Origin: Alistipes sp.
GTDB taxonomy: Bacteria; Bacteroidota; Bacteroidia; Bacteroidales; Rikenellaceae
Assembly (NCBI GenBank): GCA_017547175.1
Contig: JAFYQI010000008.1
Location: 62,001 to 126,000 of the forward strand
DNA length: 64,000 bases
Reading direction: 5' to 3'
Shown: piece after piece, positions 47,998 through 55,418 of the stretch
How positions within the stretch are numbered: the stretch's first letter is position 1
Layout of the letters: every line of letters begins with the position of its first letter
The notes under the pieces: model-generated
What the model was told of the DNA's origin: nothing
The model's database searches: none
The model's input: only the letters and a program-made list of their open reading frames with translations
Program-made: the position numbers and the translations under genes

Positions 47998-48816
47998 ATG
48001 AAAAATTTATTTAGCGTAGAGGGTAAAGTGGTCGTAATGACGGGAGCCTGCGGCATTCTGGGTGCGACCATCGTAAAACATTTCGCCGAGCAGGGTGCCA
48101 AAGTCGTATTGCTCGATTTGGAGCGTACGCGCGAAGTAGCCGAGGGGTTGATCGCTGAGATCAAGGCCGAAGGTGGAGAGGCCTGCTTCTTTGCCACGAA
48201 TGTACTGGACAAGGAGGTTTTGGAGCAGAACTACACGGACATCATGGCCAAGTATGGCACGATCGACATCCTGCTCAACGCCGCCGGTGGCAACATGGCT
48301 CGTGCTACGGTGCAGCCCGACCAGACGATTTTCGATCTCGATGTCGAGGCCGTAAAACTCTGCACCGAACTCAATCTCTTTGGTACGATTCTGCCGACGA
48401 TGGTATTCGCCAAGGCAATGGTGGAGAAGAAGTGTGGCTCGATCATCAACTTCTCGTCCGAATCGGCTCTGCGTCCGCTGACCCGCGTAGCAGGTTATGG
48501 TGTAGCGAAGGCTGCCGTTTCAAACTGGACGAAGTATCTATGCGGTGAGCTGGCCATTAAGTTCGGTGACGGTTTGCGTGTAAACGCCATCGCCCCGGGT
48601 TTCCTCCTGACTAACCAGAACCGCGCCCTGTTAACCAACCCCGACGGATCGCTCACACCCCGCTCGCACACGATCTTGAGCCATACGCCTTATGGCCGTT
48701 TCCTCGAGCCGGATGAGTTGGTCGGCACGTTGCAGTGGCTGGCTTCGGACGCTTCGAAGGCCGTAAGCGGCACGGTAGTCGTTGTGGACGGCGGTTTCGA
48801 CGCCTTCAGCATTTAA
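47998..48816 (+). CDS. uxuB: D-mannonate oxidoreductase (fructuronate reductase), SDR type
   Basis: 272 aa, short-chain dehydrogenase with cofactor loop TGACGILG (15-22), NAAGGN at about 94-99, Ser154, Tyr167 and Lys171. The GGNM insertion, EELNLFGT-like region (CTELNLFGTILP) and the ending VVDGGFDAFSI match the SDR-type UxuB known from Bacillus and Bacteroides rather than the long-chain E. coli enzyme. It reduces D-fructuronate to D-mannonate. uxuA follows 197 bases later, giving two consecutive steps of glucuronate breakdown. A TATATTTG box (47889-47896) could be the promoter, leaving a leader near 95 bases. Confidence 0.88.
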   Translation: MKNLFSVEGKVVVMTGACGILGATIVKHFAEQGAKVVLLDLERTREVAEGLIAEIKAEGGEACFFATNVLDKEVLEQNYTDIMAKYGTIDILLNAAGGNMARATVQPDQTIFDLDVEAVKLCTELNLFGTILPTMVFAKAMVEKKCGSIINFSSESALRPLTRVAGYGVAKAAVSNWTKYLCGELAIKFGDGLRVNAIAPGFLLTNQNRALLTNPDGSLTPRSHTILSHTPYGRFLEPDELVGTLQWLASDASKAVSGTVVVVDGGFDAFSI

Positions 48817-49013
48817 TTTCCAAGTAACACGAAATTTAACGCTCGTTTTTGATTTTAGAGGGAGCAAGGTCGTAACACCAGCAAAGCCCATAGCGACTAA
48901 GCCCCTGCCTAAGGTGGGGGTTGGAGGTGGGTAAAATCTGCAAACACGGCCATGGACCGTGAATACGTCCTGCAGACGAACTGAAACAAAAACTAACAAA
49001 CAATCTTTATTCT
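48817..49013. other. uxuB-uxuA spacer with G-rich block
   Basis: The spacer holds a short C-rich/G-rich block (48901-48934: CCCCTGCC then GGTGGGGG, GGAGGTGGG) that can form a hairpin and looks unlike the surrounding DNA. A GTCCATGG-type inverted repeat, CACGGCCATGGACCGTG, lies at about 48946-48962. No gene is seen. Confidence 0.45.
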
Positions 49014-50186
49014 ATGTATCTTTGTAAACAATCGTGGCGTTGGTACGGTCCGAATGACCCTGTATCGCTTGCCAACATCCGTCAGGCAGGTGCGACGGAT
49101 ATCGTACATGCCCTGCACCACATTCCCAACGGCGAGGTATGGCCGGTGGAGGAGATTCAGAAGCGACAGGCAATGATTGCCGAGTATGGCATGACCTGGT
49201 CGGTTGTGGAGTCGGTACCCGTGCACGAGCACATCAAGACCCGCGAGGGCGAATATCAGAAATACATCGAGAACTACAAGCAGTCGATCCGTAACCTGGC
49301 TGCTTGTGGCATCACCTGCATCACCTACAATTTCATGCCCGTACTGGACTGGACGCGTACGAACCTGGCCTACACAGTAGAGGATGGCTCGAAGGCTCTG
49401 CGTTTTGAGCGTGCTGCTTTCATGGCCTTCGACCTCTTCATTCTGCAGCGTGAGGCTGCCAAGACGGAGTATACGGCCGAGGAGCAGGCACGCGCCGCTG
49501 CCCGTTTCGAGGCGATGGACGAGGCCGAAAAGGAGCTCATCACGCGCAACATGATTGCTGGTTTGCCGGGTGCCGAGGAGAGCTTCACGATCGAGCAGTT
49601 CCGCCAGGCACTGGCCCGCTACAAGGATGTGGATGCCGAAACGTTGCGTGCCAACCTGATCTACTTCCTGAGCGAGATCTGCCCCGTAGCCGACGAGGTA
49701 GGTGCCGAGATGGTGATCCACCCCGATGATCCTCCCTACCCGATTTTGGGTCTGCCGCGCATCATGTCGACGGCCGAGGATTTCCGCAAGCTGATCGCCG
49801 CTGTGCCGAACAAGTCGAACGGTCTGTGCCTCTGCACCGGTTCGTTCGGTGTACGCGCCGACAACGACCTGCCGGCCATCATGCGCGAGTTTGGCGAGCG
49901 CGTAGGTTTCGTTCACCTGCGCTCGACGCGTCGCGATGCAGAGGGCAACTTCCAGGAGGACAACCACCTCGAGGGTGATGTACCGATGTATGAGGTGATG
50001 AAGGCCTTCCTCGAGATCCAGCAGAAGTATCAGCGTTCGATCCCGATGCGCCCCGACCACGGCCATCAGATGTGCGACGACCTGAATCGCAAGTCGAACC
50101 CGGGTTACTCGTGCTACGGCCGCATGCGCGGTCTGGCCGAGCTGCGCGGTCTGGAGATGGGAATTGCCTGCTCGCTCTACAAGTAG
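49014..50186 (+). CDS. uxuA: Mannonate dehydratase
   Basis: 390 aa. It dehydrates D-mannonate to 2-keto-3-deoxygluconate in hexuronate catabolism. N-terminal [32 protein letters not shown], the metal-ligand region [33 protein letters not shown] and the C-terminal RPDHGHQM are diagnostic. It is preceded by uxuB and ends at a terminator that overlaps the next promoter. No isomerase (uxaC), kinase or aldolase gene is in the window. Confidence 0.97.
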   Translation: MYLCKQSWRWYGPNDPVSLANIRQAGATDIVHALHHIPNGEVWPVEEIQKRQAMIAEYGMTWSVVESVPVHEHIKTREGEYQKYIENYKQSIRNLAACGITCITYNFMPVLDWTRTNLAYTVEDGSKALRFERAAFMAFDLFILQREAAKTEYTAEEQARAAARFEAMDEAEKELITRNMIAGLPGAEESFTIEQFRQALARYKDVDAETLRANLIYFLSEICPVADEVGAEMVIHPDDPPYPILGLPRIMSTAEDFRKLIAAVPNKSNGLCLCTGSFGVRADNDLPAIMREFGERVGFVHLRSTRRDAEGNFQEDNHLEGDVPMYEVMKAFLEIQQKYQRSIPMRPDHGHQMCDDLNRKSNPGYSCYGRMRGLAELRGLEMGIACSLYK

Positions 50187-50230
50187 TCGAAGCTAAAGAA
50201 AATAGCACCCTACGGGTGAAAAAACGGGAA

Positions 50231-50256
50231 AGACTGTCCATAGGACGGTCTTTTTC
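50231..50256 (+). terminator. uxuA terminator
   Basis: AGACTGTCC (50231-50239) pairs with GGACGGTCT (50243-50251) with one G-T pair, followed by five Ts. It ends just before the -7 box of the next gene. Confidence 0.85.
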
Positions 50257-50258
50257 AT

Positions 50259-50266
50259 TATATTTG
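50259..50266 (+). promoter_or_regulatory. -7 box of the InaA-type kinase gene
   Basis: TATATTTG ends only four bases before the ATG at 50271. Normal spacing would put the transcription start at or within the start codon, giving a leaderless or nearly leaderless mRNA. No clear TTTG is seen at -33. Confidence 0.5.
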
Positions 50267-50270
50267 TAGC

Positions 50271-51029
50271 ATGAAGTTCTATATCAACCCCTCCATGGAG
50301 CGTTTTCGCTCGTTTATCGAGACCCTGCCTGCGCATTTTGACACGGGCGAGTTGATCTTCCAAGGACGCAACACCATTCGTGCATTCACGGTCGGTGAGG
50401 AGAAGATCACCGTCAAGCGTTTCCGCAAGCCTTCGGCCATCAACAAGCTGATCTACGGTCACCTACGCAAGAGCAAGGCGCGTCGTGCCTACGAGCATGC
50501 CACCGAGTTGTGCCGTCTGGTAATTCCGACTCCCGAGCCGATCGGTTGGCGCGAGGATTACCACCATGGACTTATCGGCGACACGTACCTCATCACCCGC
50601 TATTCGGACTACCGCCCGATTTCGGAGATGACCAACGCCTTCCCCGCACCCCACACCTTTGCCGTTATCGATGCCCTGCCGGCCTTCATCGCCGAGCTGC
50701 ATCGCAAGGGGGTCGAGCACCACGACTTCAACAACGGCAACACCCAATGGAAAATCGACGCCGAGGGCCACTGCCACTTCGAGGTGATCGACATCAACCG
50801 TATGCAGTTCCGCGGTCGTGAACTTACGCGCAAGGAGAGCCTTCTGAACCTGCAACGCATAAACTGCCCGATGACGGCCTATGCCTATATTTTAGGGCGC
50901 TACGGCGAGCTGCGTGGCTGGGACAACTACTACAGCCAGATGGATGGCGCCCATTACTATAGTCAATTCGTCATCAAGCGCGACCGCCGCAATCGATGGA
51001 AGGAACTGTTGCGCGGCAAACGCAAATAA
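50271..51029 (+). CDS. InaA/Kdo-kinase-like lipopolysaccharide kinase
   Basis: 252 aa, small protein-kinase fold. Conserved features are the N-terminal MKFYINPSMERFRSFIETLP, a lysine in KITVKRFR, and the catalytic loop HRKGVEHHDFNNGNTQW with Asp and Asn positions as in LPS kinases (usual form HxDxxxxN), then VIDINRMQF replacing DFG. Probably phosphorylates Kdo or the LPS core on the cytoplasmic side. The GH20 gene starts 11 bases after its stop and may be co-transcribed. Confidence 0.78.
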   Translation: MKFYINPSMERFRSFIETLPAHFDTGELIFQGRNTIRAFTVGEEKITVKRFRKPSAINKLIYGHLRKSKARRAYEHATELCRLVIPTPEPIGWREDYHHGLIGDTYLITRYSDYRPISEMTNAFPAPHTFAVIDALPAFIAELHRKGVEHHDFNNGNTQWKIDAEGHCHFEVIDINRMQFRGRELTRKESLLNLQRINCPMTAYAYILGRYGELRGWDNYYSQMDGAHYYSQFVIKRDRRNRWKELLRGKRK

Positions 51030-51039
51030 CTGACAACCT

Positions 51040-52644
51040 ATGCAGATTCTTCGCAGGACATTGGCACTGCTCTTTGCGGTGTTGATCGGGTGCATGGCTG
51101 AGGCTGCAACCCCGGTCATTCTACCCCAGCCCACCCTATTCACCCTCCGAGAGGGTACTTTCCGACTTACAAACCAGACGCAGATCCATGCGCCGAGCGA
51201 GTTGCGCAATCCGGCCGAGCGTTTTGTGGAGGATGTGGCCGCGATCGTGACGCTCGAAGCGCCCCACAAAGCATCGAAACAAGCCGAGGGGATTCGCCTA
51301 CAGCTGAACAAGGCGTTGCCGACGGAGGGTTACCACATGCAGATTACCCCGCGCGAAATCCGCATCGAGGGCGGCTCGGCGGCGGGCGTCTATTATGGAC
51401 TGCAGTCGCTGCGCCAACTCGTAGTGCAATACGGCGACTCGATTCCCTGCTGCACGATCGAGGACGCCCCGAATTTCAGCTACCGCGGTGCACACCTCGA
51501 CGTCGTGCGCCACTTCTTCACGGTCGAGGAGGTCAAGCGCTACATCGACATCCTGGCTGCCCACAAGCTCAACCGCCTCCACTGGCACCTGACCGACGAT
51601 CAAGGTTGGCGCATCGAGATCAAACACTACCCCGAACTCACGGAGCAGGCCTCGAAGCGCAAGGAGACTCTCATCGGCCACTGCCTCCACTCGACCACCT
51701 ACGACGGTGTCCCTTACGGACCCTATTATTATACGCAGGAGGAGATTCGTGAGGTGGTTGTCTACGCTGCAGCACGCTACGTCAAGATCATCCCCGAAAT
51801 CGAGATGCCGAGCCACGCCCAGGCGGCCCTGCACGCTCTTCCCTGGCTCGGGTGCACCGAGCAGCAGGTCGAGGTCTGGACGCACTGGGGCGTATCGCCC
51901 GAGGTGATGTGTGGCGGCAAGGAGACGACCTATGAATTCCTGGAGCAGGTGCTAACCGAGGTGATGGCACTCTTCCCTTCGGAGTATATCCACATCGGCG
52001 GTGACGAGTGTCCGAAGGAGCGCTGGGAGCAGTGTCCCCACTGCCAGGCTCGCATCCGCGAGTTGGGACTCCAAGACGAAGGCCAGAACCGCACGGCCGA
52101 GAATCAACTGCAAAGCTACCTCACCGCCCGCATTGAGCGCTTCCTGAATGCCCACGGACGTCGCATCATCGGCTGGGACGACATGTTGGCCGGTGGTATC
52201 ACCCCGACGGCTACGGTGATGTCATGGCAGGGCACGCAGGGTGGCATCTATGCCGCACAACACGGCAACCACGTCGTGATGACCCCCATGGAGTATTGCT
52301 ACTTTGACTTCTACCAGACTGAGAGCCGCGAGGGCGAGGGGCTGGCCATCGGTGGCTGGGTACCCTTCGAAAAGGTCTATGCGTGGGATCCCTACGCAGG
52401 ACTGAACGACCACGAGCGGGATTACATCCTCGGTCTGCAGTGCAACCTCTGGAGCGAGTACATCCCGAACTTCAACCACCTGCAACGACTCCTGCTTCCG
52501 CGCTTGGCGGCTCTGTCGGAAGTGCAGTGGGCCACCGACCGCCGTGATCCGACCACAATCCGCATCCGCATGGAGCAGATGCGACGCCTCTACGAGCTGT
52601 GTGACTGGAGCTACGCCCCGTACTATTTCGAGGGTCGCAAGTAG
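51040..52644 (+). CDS. GH20 beta-N-acetylhexosaminidase
   Basis: 534 aa. Signal peptide ends about AEA/ATPVI. A GH20b domain (residues about 25-150) precedes the TIM barrel (SYRGAHLDVVRHFF, HWHLTDDQGWRIEIK). The catalytic pair is Asp322-Glu323 in HIGGDECPKERW. It removes terminal GlcNAc or GalNAc from host glycans or chitin oligomers in the periplasm or at the surface. It follows the kinase gene by 11 bases. Confidence 0.95.
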   Translation: MQILRRTLALLFAVLIGCMAEAATPVILPQPTLFTLREGTFRLTNQTQIHAPSELRNPAERFVEDVAAIVTLEAPHKASKQAEGIRLQLNKALPTEGYHMQITPREIRIEGGSAAGVYYGLQSLRQLVVQYGDSIPCCTIEDAPNFSYRGAHLDVVRHFFTVEEVKRYIDILAAHKLNRLHWHLTDDQGWRIEIKHYPELTEQASKRKETLIGHCLHSTTYDGVPYGPYYYTQEEIREVVVYAAARYVKIIPEIEMPSHAQAALHALPWLGCTEQQVEVWTHWGVSPEVMCGGKETTYEFLEQVLTEVMALFPSEYIHIGGDECPKERWEQCPHCQARIRELGLQDEGQNRTAENQLQSYLTARIERFLNAHGRRIIGWDDMLAGGITPTATVMSWQGTQGGIYAAQHGNHVVMTPMEYCYFDFYQTESREGEGLAIGGWVPFEKVYAWDPYAGLNDHERDYILGLQCNLWSEYIPNFNHLQRLLLPRLAALSEVQWATDRRDPTTIRIRMEQMRRLYELCDWSYAPYYFEGRK

Positions 52645-52684
52645 CTTTTCCCCCGGGAGTAGCAAAAAAAATTGGCCACAAAAG

Positions 52685-52714
52685 TTGGATTTTCCCGCTT
52701 TTTGTCTAATTTTG
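52685..52714 (+). promoter_or_regulatory. Promoter of the phe leader and pheA operon
   Basis: GTTG (52684-52687), 19-base gap, TAATTTTG 52707-52714. The leader peptide ATG is at 52724. Confidence 0.7.
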
Positions 52715-52723
52715 CATAGAGAT

Positions 52724-52804
52724 ATGACGAACTTTTTTGCATACGGCTTTTATTACTTCTTTTTTGACAACAAGAAAAGGGGCGAGATGGCGCGTATGTG
52801 TTAA
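52724..52804 (+). CDS. Phe/Tyr-rich leader peptide of the pheA attenuator
   Basis: A 26-codon open frame beginning MTNFFAYGFYYFFFDNKK: six Phe and three Tyr among the first 14 residues. It begins nine bases after the promoter and ends 17 bases before a terminator stem in front of pheA. This is the arrangement of an amino-acid attenuator: ribosome stalling at Phe/Tyr codons when charged tRNA is scarce would favour the antiterminator. No protein function is expected beyond regulation. Confidence 0.85.
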   Translation: MTNFFAYGFYYFFFDNKKRGEMARMC

Positions 52805-52859
52805 ACCATAAACAACGAACTAAAAATCCCGCTCCTGCCCCTGCAAGAGTGGGATTTTT
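52778..52859 (+). promoter_or_regulatory. Attenuator: antiterminator and terminator
   Basis: Terminator: AAAAATCCCGCTC (52822-52834) pairs with GAGTGGGATTTTT (52847-52859). Alternative: AGGGGC plus GAG (52778-52786), within the leader ORF just after the Phe/Tyr cluster, can pair with CTC and GCCCCT (52832-52842), breaking the terminator's 5' arm. Confidence 0.7.
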
Positions 52860-52871
52860 ACTGCAAGAGTG

Positions 52872-53708
52872 ATGAAACAGGTAACTATACAAGGTATCGC
52901 CGGTTGCTTCCACGAAACCGCAGCACACCGCTTTTTCGGTCGCGACATCGAGGTTATCCCCTGCGAGAGCTTCGAGGTGCTCTTCGAGCGTCTGGCTCAA
53001 GACAGCTCACTGCTGGGCATTGCCGCCATCGAGAACACCATCGCCGGCTCGCTACTTCCGAACCATGAATTGCTGAGTCGCAGCCGTTTGAAGATCATCG
53101 GCGAAGAGAAGATCCGCATTTCGCACATGGTGTGCGCCCTGCCGGGACAGACATTGGCCGACATCGAGGAGGTGCGCTCCCACCCCATCGCCTTGATGCA
53201 GTGCGGCGACTTTCTCAAGAGCATGCCCCATGCCCGCATCGTCGAGCGCGATGACACCGCCGGATCGGCACGCGAGATTGCTGAAGGAAGATTGCCACAC
53301 ACGGCCGCCATCTGTGGCGAAGATGCCGCGCAACTATACGGATTGGAGATTTTGGCACGCGCCGTGGAGACCAATCGCCACAATTTCACCCGTTTTCTGA
53401 TCCTGGCCGACGAAGATCAGGTTACGATCGATCCCGACACGGTGAACAAAGCCTCGCTGCGCTTCACCCTGCCCCACACGCAAGGGTCGTTGTCGAAGAT
53501 TCTGACTGTTTTGTCGTTCTACGACATCAACCTCACCAAGATCCAATCGCTGCCGATCATCGGACGCGAGTGGGAGTATCAATTCTACATCGATGTCACA
53601 TTCGACAACTACGTACGCTATCGCCAATCGGTCGAGGCTGTCCGCCCGCTCACAAGCGACTTTACGGTCCTCGGCGAATACCGTGCTTGCCCCAATCCTG
53701 AAATTTAA
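52872..53708 (+). CDS. pheA: Prephenate dehydratase
   Basis: 278 aa from ATG 52872 (a GTG one codon earlier is less likely). It converts prephenate to phenylpyruvate. The catalytic domain (about 1-180) has IAAIENTIAGSL, and the conserved NFTRF motif near its end. The C-terminal ACT domain (about 190-270: FTLPHTQGSLSKILTVLSFYDINLTKIQSLPIIGREWEYQFYID) gives feedback inhibition by Phe. There is no chorismate mutase domain here; that is on the next gene. The gene sits behind a Phe-rich attenuator. Confidence 0.95.
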   Translation: MKQVTIQGIAGCFHETAAHRFFGRDIEVIPCESFEVLFERLAQDSSLLGIAAIENTIAGSLLPNHELLSRSRLKIIGEEKIRISHMVCALPGQTLADIEEVRSHPIALMQCGDFLKSMPHARIVERDDTAGSAREIAEGRLPHTAAICGEDAAQLYGLEILARAVETNRHNFTRFLILADEDQVTIDPDTVNKASLRFTLPHTQGSLSKILTVLSFYDINLTKIQSLPIIGREWEYQFYIDVTFDNYVRYRQSVEAVRPLTSDFTVLGEYRACPNPEI

Positions 53709-53736
53709 AGTACTAAAACCTAAACACATACCTACC

Positions 53737-54798
53737 ATGAACGATTTGCAGCCCATTCTTCTTCCGGGACTCGATACCATCCGTCCGCTCCTCATCGCCG
53801 GCCCGTGCAGTGCCGAAACCGAAGAGCAGGTTCTCTCCACCGCCCACGCCCTGGCCCGCCACGGCGTACAGATCTTCCGCGCCGGCATCTGGAAGCCCCG
53901 CACCAAACCGGGAGGCTTCGAGGGTGTAGGTCCCGAAGGTATCGCCTGGCTTCGCCGCGTGAAAGAGGAGACGGGCATGTTCACCGCTACGGAGGTGGCC
54001 ACCCATGCGCATGTCGAAGCGGCACTGAACGGTGGTGTTGATCTGTTGTGGATCGGTGCACGCACCGCCGCCAACCCCTTTGCCATGCAGGAGATTGCCG
54101 ACTCGCTCAAGGGGGTCGATGTCCCCGTATTGGTTAAGAACCCTGTGAGCCCCGACCTGGAGCTCTGGATTGGCGCCTTGGAGCGCATCTACAACGCCGG
54201 CATTCGCCGTCTGGGTGCGATCCATCGCGGTTTTACGTGGGTCGACAAGTCGATCTATCGCAACCACCCCTATTGGTCGATTCCGATCGAGCTGCATCGT
54301 CGTATTCCCAACTTGCCCATTCTGTGCGATCCGAGCCACATCGGTGGTAAGCGCGAATTGATTGCCCCGCTCGCCCAACAGGCCATGGACCTCGGCTTCG
54401 ACGGTCTGCTTGTCGAGGCACACTGCAATCCCGACACCGCCTGGAGCGACAAGGCACAGCAGGTCTTGCCCGATACGCTGGCCTTCATTATCAGTAATCT
54501 CATTATCCGCGATATGAACACCACGACAGATAACCTGAACGAGTTGCGTCGCCAGATCGACAAACTCGACGACGAACTGATCGACCTGCTAGCTCGCCGC
54601 ATGCAGGTATCGGCCGAAATCGGTCGCTACAAGAAGGCGCACAACCTCTCCGTCCTGCAATCGCAGCGCTATGAGGAGATTCTGGCCCGTCGTGCCCGTC
54701 AGGCCGTCGAGGCTGGCATGGACCGCGAATTTATGCGCTCGGTGATGCAGGCCATCCACGAGGAGTCGATCCGCCAACAGCAGAAGGTGATCGAATAG
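53737..54798 (+). CDS. Bifunctional DAHP synthase (AroA-beta type) / chorismate mutase
   Basis: 353 aa from ATG 53737, 28 bases after pheA. Residues about 1-265 are a short-type DAHP synthase (LIAGPCSAETEEQ, IFRAGIWKPRTKPGGFEG, CDPSHIGGKRELI, VEAHCNPDTAWSD), which makes the first shikimate-pathway intermediate. Residues about 270-353 are an AroQ chorismate mutase (LNELRRQIDKLDDELIDLLARRMQVSAEIGRYKK). The mutase feeds prephenate to PheA, so the two genes carry the entry step and two late steps of Phe synthesis. Longer upstream frame to 53593 overlaps pheA and is rejected. Confidence 0.95.
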   Translation: MNDLQPILLPGLDTIRPLLIAGPCSAETEEQVLSTAHALARHGVQIFRAGIWKPRTKPGGFEGVGPEGIAWLRRVKEETGMFTATEVATHAHVEAALNGGVDLLWIGARTAANPFAMQEIADSLKGVDVPVLVKNPVSPDLELWIGALERIYNAGIRRLGAIHRGFTWVDKSIYRNHPYWSIPIELHRRIPNLPILCDPSHIGGKRELIAPLAQQAMDLGFDGLLVEAHCNPDTAWSDKAQQVLPDTLAFIISNLIIRDMNTTTDNLNELRRQIDKLDDELIDLLARRMQVSAEIGRYKKAHNLSVLQSQRYEEILARRARQAVEAGMDREFMRSVMQAIHEESIRQQQKVIE

Positions 54799-54846
54799 GG
54801 ATAAAAAAATCGCGCTTGAAAACTTAAAATTTACGGATTTTTATAC

Positions 54847-54854
54847 TACCTTTG
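54847..54854 (+). promoter_or_regulatory. -7 box of tRNA-Ser(GGA)
   Basis: TACCTTTG ends 12 bases before the mature tRNA. No good -33 element is seen at the usual distance. Confidence 0.55.
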
Positions 54855-54866
54855 TCCCCGCAAAAC

Positions 54867-54954
54867 GGAGAGGTGCAGGAGTGGTTGAACTGGCTCGCCT
54901 GGAAAGTGAGTAAACGCCAAAAGTGTTTCAGGGGTTCGAATCCCCTCCTCTCCG
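54867..54954 (+). tRNA. tRNA-Ser (GGA)
   Basis: Class II. Acceptor GGAGAGG/CCTCTCC, anticodon stem CTCGC/GTGAG with loop CTGGAAA (anticodon GGA), long variable arm, T loop GTTCGAATC, discriminator G at 54954. CCA is not encoded. The tail element begins six bases later. Confidence 0.94.
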
Positions 54955-54960
54955 CAAAGG

Positions 54961-55093
54961 CAACAACGACGTTGCATGGCTTCAGCTTTTGCTGAAGCCT
55001 TTTTTTGTTTGTAAGCATACTCGGGCTTGCACGAAAGAGGGCTTACAAACAAAAAAAAGAAGGCTCTGAAAGAGCCATGCAACATCGTTGTTG
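54961..55093 (+). repeat. tRNA-tail palindromic element, copy B
   Basis: The clearest copy. Outer stem: 54961-54981 pairs with 55073-55093 at 20 of 21 positions. Inner stem: 55001-55016 pairs with 55041-55056, 16 of 16. The 24-base loop contains CTCGGGCTTGCACGAAAG. Left end: plus-strand terminator GGCTTCAGC/GCTGAAGCC with T run. Right end: GGCTCTGAAAGAGCC (55062-55076), whose minus-strand reading is followed by TTCTTTTTTTT, a terminator in the other direction. Confidence 0.75.
54978..55006 (+). terminator. tRNA-Ser(GGA) terminator
   Basis: GGCTTCAGC pairs with GCTGAAGCC around TTTT, followed by seven Ts. The first four bases are shared with the outer stem. Confidence 0.9.
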
Positions 55094-55363
55094 TTCGTTT
55101 GCAAGGGCCCCCGCGGCAAGCGGAGGGGAAAGGCGTCACGAAGCAAGCCCTCGGCTTGCGAAGTAGCCAATTCCCAGGTTCCTCGCAAACCCTCCGCAGC
55201 AAGCAACGGATGACCCGCGGCCTCCCATCCTTAAAATCCTCCCCAACCCAATGCCAGGCAGGGAAAAGCAACACAACAATCACCCCAGGCTACGCGCCGC
55301 AATTCCTTCTCTCTCCGCTACAAAATGAATAGTAAACACGTGACCCATAGCTGTATAACAAAC
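55094..55363. other. Non-coding tail after the copy B element
   Basis: 55097-55135 is shared with the region after tRNA-Ser(TGA) (GTTTGCAAGGG, CGGCAAG, GGGGAAAGGCG). AATTCCTTCTCTCTCCGC at 55301-55318 resembles the 3' end of serine tRNAs. GCAAGCC/GGCTTGC at 55143-55159 is a small hairpin. No gene is supported. Confidence 0.5.
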
Positions 55364-55400
55364 GCGAGCCTACGACTCTGTCGTAAGCTCGCGCTGTTTT
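55364..55400. terminator. Terminator-like hairpin downstream of the TlpA-like gene
   Basis: GCGAGC and TACGAC pair with GTCGTA and GCTCGC around TCT, followed by GCTGTTTTT. Confidence 0.7.
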
Positions 55401-55418
55401 TAAGTTAGTATTACCCGA

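Noticed and set aside
54846..55332. Small hypothetical proteins on either strand across the tRNA-Ser(GGA) tail element
   Set aside because: Frames cross the palindrome and tRNA; composition is low-complexity and there is no promoter or start context.
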